DNA from: Tribonema minus
Taxonomy: Eukaryota > Sar > Xanthophyceae > Tribonematales > Tribonemataceae
Direction: 5' to 3'
DNA: 64,000 bases
Assembly (NCBI GenBank): GCA_017506865.1
Contig: JAFCMP010000028.1
Location: 248,001 to 312,000, forward strand
Of the stretch, positions 40,301 through 49,100 are shown piece by piece. Within the stretch, counting starts at the first letter, position 1. The number at the start of each line of letters is the position of its first letter. The position numbers and the translations under genes were made by a program. Below the pieces are notes generated by a model, which worked only from the letters and a program-made list of their open reading frames with translations, was not told the origin of the DNA and searched no databases.

Positions 40301-43300
40301 GCCGCCGGGCGTCGCGTACCATGCCGCGCACTTGCTCCATTGGCGTATCGACTACCCCCGGCCGGGTGCCAGTTTCAGGGTGCTTTGCTGCCAGCACCTG
40401 TGCCGTGACCTCGTCTGCTGGGGCGCATGCTTCACGCGCCTCTAGTCGTGCGGCAGCCAAGCCTACCCCCCGTCGCTTGCCTGAGAGGGCAGCGCATGCT
40501 GTTTGCTGCCTGGAGTCAGCCTCCGTCCAGTCGGCATCGAAGTTCGTTTGTGCCGACGCCATAGCTGCGTTGTTTGGTTTGGGGGCCCGCAGCGCCGCTG
40601 CTGCTGACAGCGTCTTTCTCAGTAGCTCCGCGAAGTCGCCAGACAGCAACGCTGCCAGCCGGGCCGCAGGCGGCATACCGGTTCCCTCCGGTTGCCTACC
40701 AAAGGCCATCGCTGCTAGCAGGTGCAGCAGCCTGTAGCCGCGCTGCACTAGAGTCTGAGAAACCTGATGAGCAAACGCCCCGGCACCATGGTGGAGGCGC
40801 ACCCGTGCCGCCTCACGTGCACTGTCTGTGGCGTCCGCCAGTAGTCGTGTGGCGTGCTCCACTAGCCGTGCCCACTGGGTGCACTGCAGCTGAGTGCGGA
40901 AGGGGTTGGCAGTCGTGGTGAACCGCAGCAGCAGTAGATCCGCCTCATTGGTCTGGTCAAGTGCGTGGACGACCGAGGGCGTCGAGAGGTCTCAAGCCAG
41001 GGATGCTCGTGCCTGGGGCTTTGAGGGCCTGCCACTGGTGGTGGTGGTCGGGGGGGGCGGTGACGCGGCATCGTCCGGCGGGTCCACGTCCATGTCCGCC
41101 CATCCCACGGCCGTCCCGTGGGGGGGGCTGCTGTCCTGCAGCCTCAGGCTGTCAGACTGAGTGCGGCTGCCGGCGCTGCTAGGCGGTGCCGCAGCAGCTG
41201 CCGTTCGGCGCCGGCGTTGCGCGCCGGTTGCCGTAGCCGCCGGGCGTTTCTTGCTAGACTTTGAGTTGGCAGCGCCACTAGCCGGCACCGCCGGTAGTTT
41301 TGGAGGTGTCGCTGCGGCAGCCCCCGCCGCCGCGGCCGCGCCGTCGCTACCCGCACCCCCGCCCTCGGACTGGCCCGGGGGTACTGCCGGGCGTGCGCGC
41401 GTGGGGGCGCTTCCATTCCGTCGACACGTGTGGCATGGCGAGGTCAGCGCGCATTGCCTCTGCCCCGCGCTGGCTGACATATGGACCAGGCCGCAGGCAC
41501 CTGTGCATGCACTCAGCTTCCTTACCGCCCGTAGGAAGTCTTCTGCCGTGCAACCATACATGGTGCTCATCTCCTGCACATGCTTGGCATGGTGTGCCCC
41601 AGTGCTGCAGGTACTGCTGCCTGAAGGGGCACGGTCACCGGATGGGTCGTGATCAACCTGCTGCCGGATGCCCTTGGCGTATGCTGCCGCCGGATTTTGC
41701 TGACAGTGTGATGTGCTCGCCTCAGGGTTCAGCATCGACCTCGTGCAGCTACCACCGTTGAAGTGGGCCACTACCGGTGCCATGCGGCTCGCAGCTGACA
41801 GTTTGCCTCGCTGTTTGCTGTCCTCATTCTGACCAAGCTGCCAAAATGCCAGTGTGCATAGTGGACACCTCAGTGGCTCAGGCTGCTGTGGCAACTGCAG
41901 CGCAGTACGGGGCTGTGTCCGACTCGGAGCCGTGATGTGGGTGCTGTCAGCTTGAGTGGTCGCCGACGCTGTCATAGTGGTTGGCAAGGGCGGAGCTGCC
42001 GCAGGGGCGACAAGCATTTCAAAGTGTCCCACATTTGTATATAGCCCAGGCGGCGTCCACAGCACATCCAGATGGCAGTCAGGCTGAGCTGGAGTCGCCG
42101 GTGCGAATACCGCTGGCAGCCCCATCAGTTGTGCCAGCACCAGCCCTGTTGATTTTTGCGTGCTGCCAGTGGCCTGAGGCTTGGCCTGCCACACCGTCAC
42201 CGAGACCGCGTAGACCGCTGCAACAATGGCCCACACAGACAAACCGAGGGGCCGTCCCCACACGCCCTCTTCCTGATGCTGTACTTCTATGTACATTTGG
42301 AGTGAATGAATTTGCATACTGATGCCAGCGAAGGTCTGACCATGAACAGCAGCAGTGACACATGCAATCTAGTGAAATGTGGATGCCTGATGACTGGAGG
42401 CCCGAGCTGTGCTGCTTCTGCAGACATCATTTAGCTGTGGTGAAGTACACAAACGGTACCTACTCCAAGCTGCTGTCGGTTCGAGCTCTGGATGCATCAT
42501 GCTTGATGTAGTGTTCCAGAGGACTGCTGTAACAGTTGTACTGCTGACCGCTGACACATGTGACTCATCGGATTGCGGCCTTACAAGCTGCGATTGCCGC
42601 TTTATAACAGCACAATACTGTGGACTGCCGCACACGTTTGCTCGTCCCTTGCGACAGACACCAGAGCCATGTGCGTTCCAGTCAGTTGGTGAGCGGACAG
42701 GCTTTGCCCTGAGGACTATGTTTGCGGTTCTGTCAGGGCGTCAGTCATCAGACCGCTATGCTATCTGCACAGTAGTGGAGCTCCACACCCGCGAGCGACG
42801 CATCTTCTACTCTGCTGATGGATCTCCAAGGCCAGAACAGGCGTTCGGGCCGACAAAGGCTGATGAAGCACAGTCTGAGGTACAACACACTGACCCTACT
42901 GGCCGTGCGGAAGAGGGGGAAGCGTTGAAGGCACCGGGAGAAGGGCCGGCAGCGGTACCCTTGTTTGGGGACACAGAGTGGCAGACGCGTACACACCTGC
43001 TGCTGCTACACAGGGTGCCAGGTAAGCAAAGTGATATCCCACAACACTTGGTCAGTTTGGTGAAATCTCGCGTAGTGCTGAGGCTCACACCATTTTGGCA
43101 AGCAACTGTGTGTCTCGTCAACATGTTTTCCGCATGCCTGGCACTTGCTTTTGCCGTCAGTAATTTTTTACCTGAGATCACGTCAACGGCTCATTGTCTC
43201 CAGTATTCCACATGTGCTGCACAATGACAACATGCAGTCACCACCTTGTGTTGCGACATGACAATGGCAGCAGCGGCACTGTTGGCAGGCTAGGTTGATC

Positions 43301-44254
43301 GTGACTTCGCAGTCGATGGTGATTATATTTGCGAGCAAGATTCAGATGCAAATGCGTACCAAGAAGGTTAAAGTCGTATGCTCAGCAGAGGCTACTTTAC
43401 ACTCTGAGGATTCAACATGCTGCAGCAAAGTGCCATCGAGGGCAACTTCATGTTCAGATGAGCCTTCGAGGCGCAAATCAGCCTATCAAGAGCGTGTAAG
43501 AAAAAATCGAGCGTGCATGAGCCTGAATGCGACCAATGGCATCTCTTTCATTAACTGAATGCCCTGTACAGTGGTAATCAGAGTGACAACGTGTGCGCTG
43601 GTGACAGACCTGCAAGTATCATCTCTTGCCTACCTTGGGGCAGCTTGCACTTTGATTTCTATTGCCAAGAGAGGGGCTATACAAGCAAGCTGACCATCAC
43701 ATGAGTCTGTTGATCTGAATTTGCTTCTCCTGTACTATGAGTAATTCTCGTTTAGCGAGCATAAGTCCTAATGATTGATGTCAGGCTTGCTACCTGAACC
43801 TACATGAACTGGGTGGAAGCTTGCGAGGGACTCAAAATGCTCCCTCCAATTGTACCTGAACTGTGTTTTTACAGGGCGCGCTCCCATGCAGTAGCACACA
43901 TGTGTGCGCTTCTGCAGTATGTAGCTAATAGTATTTATGTCATGGCTTCAAGTGATGTTGTGCAACTACTACTTCGTGGTCCAATAAAATGTTCACGTCG
44001 GCCGCATTCCAGCCAAACACGCCAGTAAGCCCGGCTGTGCAGTGATTTCAGAGCGCCTGCCGCAGTACTGTGGAGTACATGACATTGGACACACATTATG
44101 ATTGCAATGTTTAGTGCTGATTTGTGTTGCTATTATTGTGTTGTGCACTCTATGCGCAGATGAGAGTGGTGGTTTCACCTCAGGAGAGGAGTATGTAATG
44201 TCTCTCAACACCATTCTCAAGCTGGGGGATCCCCTGATTGCACAGCAAGGCTGA
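31387..44254 (+). CDS. Family copy C: seven-exon orphan gene, open reading frame kept
   Basis: Exons: X 31387-31496, S 32171-32332, P 32949-33083, R 34842-34991, T 36576-36677, Q 42658-43021, U 44160-44254 (TGA 44252-44254). All donors and acceptors are GT-AG. S, P, R and T have lengths divisible by three with phase 0 on both sides. Q ends in phase 1 and U restores it (HRVP-D-ESGGFTSGEE). The joined part is about 370 codons without a stop. Motifs: S, SRYMAHQQQLQERRK; P, KLSDMPVAWGFQHLRKDDK; R, RKLVDIYNGEGWLSKDG and PFEDSGLVMPGLAH; T, ALDRQLQHTRALGYRPYLQL; Q, RYAICTVVELHTRERRIFYS and GDTEWQTRTHLLLLHRVP. One more candidate exon (about 36231-36370, FHQLLALIYNAQVVAPL) lies between R and T and was not seen in other copies. 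The start codon is not established. No signal peptide, membrane span or known family was recognised. A 5.3-kb retroelement sits in the T-Q intron in antisense. Confidence 0.65.
31531..31602. repeat. Perfect two-copy tandem repeat, 36 bp
   Basis: 31531-31566 and 31567-31602 are identical (each starts tagctgtttcaataagc and ends ggtctcgcacc). They lie in the X-S intron of family copy C. Identity suggests a very recent duplication. Confidence 0.95.
34500..34650. repeat. Degenerate GC-AT periodic stretch in the P-R intron of copy C
   Basis: Recurring short words such as gttatagccgat, tagtcggcgatagtcg, gttatatccgag, tctgcgattttctgcgatt and agtcggctaaagtcgg make this unlike the surrounding intron. 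It has no coding potential that I can see. It may be a decayed satellite or the edge of an unknown repeat. Confidence 0.4.
36938..36948. repeat. Target-site duplication, 3' side of long retroelement
   Basis: tgatgctgtac here is repeated exactly at 42274-42284 on the other side of the element (GTACAGCATCA read on the element strand). An 11-bp perfect match at both edges fixes the element ends. Confidence 0.9.
37027..40203 (-). CDS. Reverse transcriptase and restriction-like endonuclease region of the retrotransposon
   Basis: The frame is open from 40203 (after a TAG at 40206-40204) to a stop at 37027; the first ATG is at 40158, giving 1043 residues from there. Reverse transcriptase motifs, counted from that Met: GKAGGLDGLRYEHL near 16-29, motif A QLDCENAFNSVDR near 166-178, motif B GCQQGDPLGPLYF near 224-236, motif C CAFLDDLNV near 272-280 (FLDD in place of YADD), motif D region GLRVRPDKS. 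A long Ala-rich, acid-rich linker (EDDDDDWEAY) follows. The last about 225 residues hold CPWRC, then THAISC, then RGHN, then YRADTVI and LDTSV with the Asp residues expected of a PD-(D/E)XK-type nuclease, and FVPFVQESYGRLG. It copies RNA at a nicked target (target-primed reverse transcription). The upstream coding part is in another frame. Confidence 0.9.
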   Translation of the reverse strand, partial: AGPEDAASAAGRRLEVEAADILSTLSAAGAGKAGGLDGLRYEHLLMAAGPGAPVKAATRPVSSASPGLAGDSESDVMEPAFAHHLAKVFTTLLVEPELLPEQSQRLLRAAALSGIGQKRRPIACSSVWRRLLGSTAARSVKGKISGLLASMSQFGVGYRSGVEHVAARARVWHELYGTTIQLDCENAFNSVDRAAIVRGLMLFCPELLPHFESVYCGGTAPEMRVEVNGEARIICSHLGCQQGDPLGPLYFAVAAAFLLFYPDGVNATPGSMPAYGHSTAEPPAPHCAFLDDLNVLQAAYFDDAAAAGVAEVIRRLAAGGLRVRPDKSLAIAMRGTVFDEAARARLRALDIPFVDTTMPESSQGFTSVGVPVGHPAYVHAAMSKHLVDAGTWRLSWQLAGMARHHLQAAQFILRRSLTKRMGFLARVVDTALSETWLHAFDGFCAWTLERMLHLHGCSTAAAMKSHLLAACTAGDNEEASSGSVLVLPRLGPPELTDIAVPLRASRLPERRGGLGMPLLGLLAPAAYTAQACTTLRPAIIHATVAAGALRLGTDEHGAVTWFAQHSCAIREDQGLPPIIEAVRRSTRALTADGGEKSRTAVAEQLPASLLRWAADTTAAASTLPTAVQAIYAATAVTETVTTEPAPHTHGIVPGAEAAVAAATVPGPQAAAAAAPSTPAKTQTSAEESSCSGGQEDDDDDWEAYADEICRKVVPRRRRGHFTHGLQAGLSNVLRRQYEDCLVEDLEAASAGAVGKPTQAAPIGDSRDTSRRRQQASARVLAQLRSQRASGAMAWMSVPPTANDRPGAAPMSSMAAATMILIAIFIDGWGIQGEVCPWRCSDVSPTSTHAISCPSQHIRGHNATHTAQKRCLQRILRQHHVSIVRNEDASVFKVPGYRADTVIDPGCLHFSSAYRNKGIVLDTSVRAPTASSYLTGNTNASNTDGYAAGVGEDAKVKHHTGTLTSSWAFVPFVQESYGRLGKQTSLFVKELAMHSALCSGGGKADVLRKAGLAKRQILIELSISLARELAERVMAYTRGARMLGCVAAPVSKLLGHSAD
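40160..42273 (-). pseudogene. N-terminal region of the retrotransposon protein, one TGA and a -1 shift before the RT
   Basis: From the element's 5' edge the frame is open to a TGA at 40994-40992 and then continues in the same frame, clearly coding (for example TTANPFRTQLQCTQWARLVE and GYRLLHLLAAMAFGRQPEG), to beyond 40204. Removing the TGA would give about 700 residues upstream of the RT. It has RCPLCTLAFW followed by spaced His/Cys (AHFNGGSC), a possible zinc finger for target binding. A basic Ala/Pro-rich stretch comes near 41300-41150 (SSKKRPAATATGAQRRRR), which could bind nucleic acid. Between 40203 and 40068 the frame must move by -1 to enter the RT. That could be a one-base insertion, a two-base loss or programmed frameshifting. 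No intact copy is in the window to decide. Confidence 0.65.
42274..42284. repeat. Target-site duplication, 5' side of long retroelement
   Basis: tgatgctgtac, identical to 36938-36948. It marks the 5' edge of the element. The open frame at this edge runs into the flank by chance, so a Met found outside the element is not its start. Confidence 0.9.
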
Positions 44255-45258
44255 GCCCATTTTTACTTGAAGCAGGTATCATGGGCGGACAGCGCTGTCT
44301 GTGCTGTTCGCAAACATGAATTCGCCTCATGGCCATAATTCGTTATTTCTGCACCATTTTAGCAGTCTCTCACCTCTGCTGGTGCGCTTTTGTGTTTGAT
44401 TGTTGGCTTCACATGCGGTCCTGCTGATGACTACATTCCAAACAAGAGCGAATGAACCACAAGAAGAATGTGAGCGGTGCATTATGACACCTCTACATGT
44501 GCATGAATAGTCATGGCACAATCTGCTGAGTCATGCGCATTTGATCACCAACGCGAACTGCAATATCTTCCACGTGGCTTATGGTCAAGTCCGGGCAGCG
44601 GTGCAGGTGTTTGCACGAGAAGGTTTCACGTCATGATCAAGTTATATTTAAGTGACAATCCCCTGCTTCCACAATGACTTCTTTAAAGGCAGAAGTCTGT
44701 TGCAGCAAAAAGTCACATCGGCTGCAGTGGGGGGTTCCAGGGAGAGCAGCATCCCCAGTACTTTCAGCAAGTTCAACCTAGCATGCTAGGGCAAAATTGA
44801 GTCCCTCTGCTTTTTGAGACATGTGAGTGAAGCCCAGCGGGCGTTTGCTTTGGGCCCTACCACAAAGCAGTTTCTTGCAGCATTGCAATCACTGATGGCT
44901 GCCGAGCTGGGGGTTGGACCCTGAGGGGATCTATGCCACCTCAAACACACATACTTTGAAGTACAGCTGTTGCAGTTATTTGCCACTGCGCTCTTGGCAT
45001 ACTGTTCGCACTTCAAGGTACTGATCATGGCATACACAGCAGTACTTGGTGACAAAGGACAGCACGTAAGCACCGAGCGCAACTTCAGCCGCATGCACAC
45101 ACATGGGAACAGAGTTCTGAAAGACACATGTGCAATCAGCCAACAATGCCCAATCTGGGGATGTGCTGTACTTGGCTAAGATACTAGTAGCAAATGCCAT
45201 GATCTGGTGCCCGACGCCACGCTGCTAGCACTGCGCTGTGGCATATGCCTCCAAACAC
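43673..45258 (+). repeat. Segmental duplication, left part of unit 1 (paralogous to 56754-58565)
   Basis: The two intervals align along their length on the plus strand. Both hold the blocks caagcaagctgaccatcaca, the last exon U, ggttccagggagagcagcat and gtggcatatgcctccaaa. The homology continues on the far side (from about 45926 and 58592) into the convergent minus-strand genes D and E. Unit 2 additionally contains the 182-bp retroelement fragment. Confidence 0.85.
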
Positions 45259-45925
45259 AATTGCGCTTCAACCGTAACATGAAAAGTGAAGCTATCTTCC
45301 TCCTGGACTGAAAGTCCAAAATATCACTTTGAAAGGACAAAAGAAACAGGATTCATGGGTTTTGACGTGTGCAAAAAATGAAAAACGTGATTGGCTGAGC
45401 AGCTGTGCTTCGTGACTGCGCGCGACGTGGCGGCGTTGACGTGGCACCGCCGCCGGTCGGCTACCGCACACATGGAACGGCGCGTGCGCGCATGTGTGCA
45501 CCGCGACAATGGCTGCTCCGTATGTCACAAATGTGCCTGCTCCGTGTACTCAGCTCTCTCTCTGGGGCTGCGCCATTTGCTCCCTTGCTCGAATCCGTGA
45601 AACAAAGACTACTAGTAAATACAGCGACAGACAGCAAGAGCGAGCCCGCTTCAGGCGTGAAGCAAGACGAGCACTTGACGCATGACATAGCCGCAGCATG
45701 AATGCGCCCTCACCAGCTCATGCTCTCGTGTCGCGTTTGCCTCGTTATGTGAATGCGATTAAAATGTGATCATGCATTCGCCACGTTGCCCCGTCATCAG
45801 CAGTAAAGCCTTGGCAGGAAAAATGCAGCAACTAAGTAGCGTGAGGGTTTCAGCCGTTAGAACTAGGGCTTGGCAAAAATAATATTTGATCCAGGCTCCC
45901 GTTCCCGGACAGCATAATGTAATGT
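45259..45925. other. GC-rich insertion relative to the paralogous segment; possible gene start
   Basis: At the matching place unit 2 (58566-58591) has only about 26 bp. The 667 bp here contain a GC-rich core (45410-45520), an attggct box (inverse CCAAT) at about 45392, and a plus-strand frame from ATG 45509 (MAAPYVTNVPAPCTQLS, Arg-rich C-terminus) to about 45685. This resembles a promoter plus first exon but could be a fragment of another repeat. No family was recognised and no terminal repeats were found. Confidence 0.35.
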
Positions 45926-46170
45926 GTCAATGTTTCTATATGGTGAAGCCAGAACTCAAGCAACCGAGTGCATCGACAAAGGAGGAAGGCTACCAATGCG
46001 AAACACATGATTGCGAAGCACATGGATTGCGTATCAGGCGTGCTAAGATAACGAAATGAATTGGTGCTCGCAGCTTGTGAGGGATCCTATGCAAGCTTTG
46101 TGTCAACATCACTGCCAAGGCAGTGGAGGCCTACGATGAACCTGCACCAGCACACTGGCAGGTCATGAGC

Positions 46171-49100
46171 CTAGGCTGCTTTCATGGGATCTCCCAGCTC
46201 ATTCATAATGTTGAAGGACATGACACGCTCCTCCCCTGAATCAATATCGGTCGGGGCGTCTGCGCAGGCAATGCACAACATGAAAACGACACCAACATGA
46301 GCCAGGATTAGCTGGCTGAGCGTTGACGTGATATCATTTGTGCCCAGGCATTCAAGTTGATGAGCAATTGCAGATGTCAAGTTGTTGTACTCAGTCAGGC
46401 TGCAGCCTTGTTGTGCAGACCTTGGGGTAGCGCATATTCAATTTCACAAGTTGCCTCGGACTGGTCAACAGGACAGAGTATTATGAAACATTGGCTATGG
46501 ACGTTTGGCTTGATGATGCCTCAGACTGGTCAATAGTACAAAGTACAATGAAACATTGGCTATGGACGTTTGGCTTGATGAGCAAAATGTTACGTGAGTC
46601 TATGATACAACAAATACACTACCTCCTCATTGTCAGCGTCATATCGGCGATCTGGGCCAAAGCGAGAACCAACAGCAAGTGCAATGATACTGCAACTGAG
46701 CACAGGAAAGCCATCGTCCTGAATTGTAATGTATCCCCAGCTGCAGAATGGATTTGACATGACTTTTTAAGAGAAATGAAATGGCATGACATGACCAAAA
46801 CAACCACAGCAGCGCTACATGCATGTGGTCAATTCAAAAATGGCAACTGTCAGCGTGACTCAGTCGGTTTCGGAAACGATCATTGAACCCTAAAGGTGAA
46901 CGCGCGCGCTCATTGTGAAGAACCGCCAATCTTAAGAAGAAAACTGCAAATGTGCATGCTGAAGTGCATATATCAATGGCCTGAACAACTGCTGCGGTGA
47001 ATCATCTTGCTACGCAAATATTCATGTACAGTACGAGAGGACAGCACTTCTGCGCCATCTATGCATGCTTTGAGCTTCAAGTTCAAGCCCTCTCATGCTG
47101 ACAATGGCTCAGCACAGCTTACAGTGACCCGCCATGCACCTGCACAGTCAAACATCACTCTTACATTGTAGAGACGAACGCCGTCTCCGATGCTGATCGG
47201 CTCTCTTATTCTCATTGACTCCTATTTCACGTAATTGCTGATGCAGTATAAAAGCAGGTACCAGCGCCTGAAGCGCATTGTCACCGATTGCGTGTCGACG
47301 ACCGATCTCTAGGAAGCTAGCTTGCTGATATGATCACTGCTGCACTCGCCGTCCACGGTGGTAGGTATGTACCACCTTAATGTTGTGCTAGGGCAGACAC
47401 CACCGTGCACGACTGACTGCACCATAACAAATTCACAGCCAATCTGAACACTGCACATCTGAGTTTTCAAGACTGCAAGGAACGGGCATGACCCAGAGTA
47501 GACGGTGATAATGACAAAACCAGCGCGAGATATGCAAAGCACCAACACAACCTACTCAGATGGCACGGAGTGTTGGTTCTATGTTTGACATTGACTTCAA
47601 CGCTTAAAGTTGGATTATTATTTGCGGAGTTGGTGTGCAGTACGCAGTGAAGCTTCACCCTTCTCTCCTGTGCATACCTGGTATTCTATGTAGCATCAGC
47701 AGGTGTGTGCGGTCCTGCCACTCCATGTCCCCAAACAGCCTGAGGGGTACCCCCATCGGAGGTTGTTGCGGTGCCTTGAAGTCTTCCCCCTCCTCAGCAC
47801 CGCGAGCAGCAGTGCTTGGGTCAGGGTGACTTGCCAATCCCTTACCCGGGGCCCTTGCACTTGACACGGCTGCCTGTTCTGGCCTTGCGATGCCGTCAGC
47901 AGAGTAGAAGAGGCTCCGCTCACAAGTACAGAGCTCTAGTAAGGTGCACTGGGCAAAGCGCCCTGGTGGCGGGCTCAGCCCGAGCACTTCCAAAATAAAC
48001 GCCAGTACACAACGGCACGCGTCAGCGTTCGTTTTTATCAAACCAGGCTCTTGTAGCTGTCGCAGGGCAGAAAGCACACATGGCAGTGTTCAGCAGTTTA
48101 TTGTGGATGATCTTGTCGAAGGGCTGCCACGGCCTGCAGTCACGTCCACCAGCGCTAGCATTTACCATAACGAGTGCCACCACAAGCAACTGTTGAGAGC
48201 TCTCAGTAAGTTGGCAGTGCTCAACCTTTAAGTTGGTGCCAGGAATGTGTGCACGAACTTCGACTCAGCATATGAATCTAAAGATTCATCTTTTGCCGGC
48301 AAGTCATGAGCATAAGTTCACATCAAGAAGCTATGAGACGCACAGAGTAGCAGCAGCATCTGGAGTTTACAAAGACAGTTGCCTGGGCATTCTTCACTGT
48401 TGAGTGTTGTACGTATGGACTTGTATTTATAAAGGCCCAAGGGAGGTCGGGTTGCCTATGCAATCGAAAAGCTTGCGTCAACGCAGCAGCCTAGTCTGCG
48501 CTGTGCCCTAGGAGTTTGGATACCGGCGCCGCAACACAGCCCAGCGTTCGCGCTCCACGTGTGTATGCCATGACGCGCTCCGCCAACTCCCGCGCCAGCG
48601 ATATGCTCAGCTCAATGTGGATCTGACGCTTAGCTAACCCGGCCTTGCGAAACACATCTGCCTTCCCCCCCCCTGAGCTCAGTGCTGAGTGCATTGCCAA
48701 CTCCTTAACAAAAAGGCTTGTCTGCTTGCCCAGCCGTCCGTACGACTCCTGCACGAATGGCACAAAAGCCCAAGATGACGTCAAGGTGCCGGTGTGGTGC
48801 TTGACCTTCGCGTCCTCCCCCACCCCAGCAGCATAGCCGTCCGTGTTCGAGGCATTTGTTTTGCCTGTCAGGTACGAGCTCGCTGTGGGCGCGCGCACAC
48901 TTGTGTCTAGCACTATTCCCTTGTTACGGTATGCACTGCTATAGTGCAGACACCCTGGGTCAATGACTGTGTCCGCCCGATACCCCGGTACCTTGAAGAC
49001 GCTAGCGTCCTCATTGCGGACAATAGAGACATGGTGCTGTCTCAAGATGCGCTGTAGGCACCGCTTTTGGGCAGTGTGTGTCGCGTTGTGCCCCCGTATG

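Larger units (their letters stand above)
36949..42273 (-). mobile_element. Non-LTR retrotransposon with restriction-like endonuclease, 5.3 kb, copy 1
   Basis: 5325 bp between 11-bp target-site duplications, with no long terminal repeats and no poly-A tail. The 3' end on the coding strand reads caagtccatac and abuts GTACA of the target. It carries one long coding region on the minus strand: an N-terminal part with a possible zinc finger, a central reverse transcriptase, and a C-terminal cysteine-histidine motif plus a restriction-like nuclease. This order is that of RLE-type LINEs (R2/NeSL-like and algal relatives). The coding region has one TGA and one frameshift, so this copy seems inactive. 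No ATG lies near the very 5' edge, so slight 5' truncation is possible. It is inserted in the T-Q intron of family copy C, antisense to it. Confidence 0.92.

Noticed and set aside
42285..42317. ATG at 42317 as the start of the retroelement protein
   Set aside because: It lies outside the element, beyond the 11-bp target-site duplication, so the open frame there runs into host intron sequence by chance.
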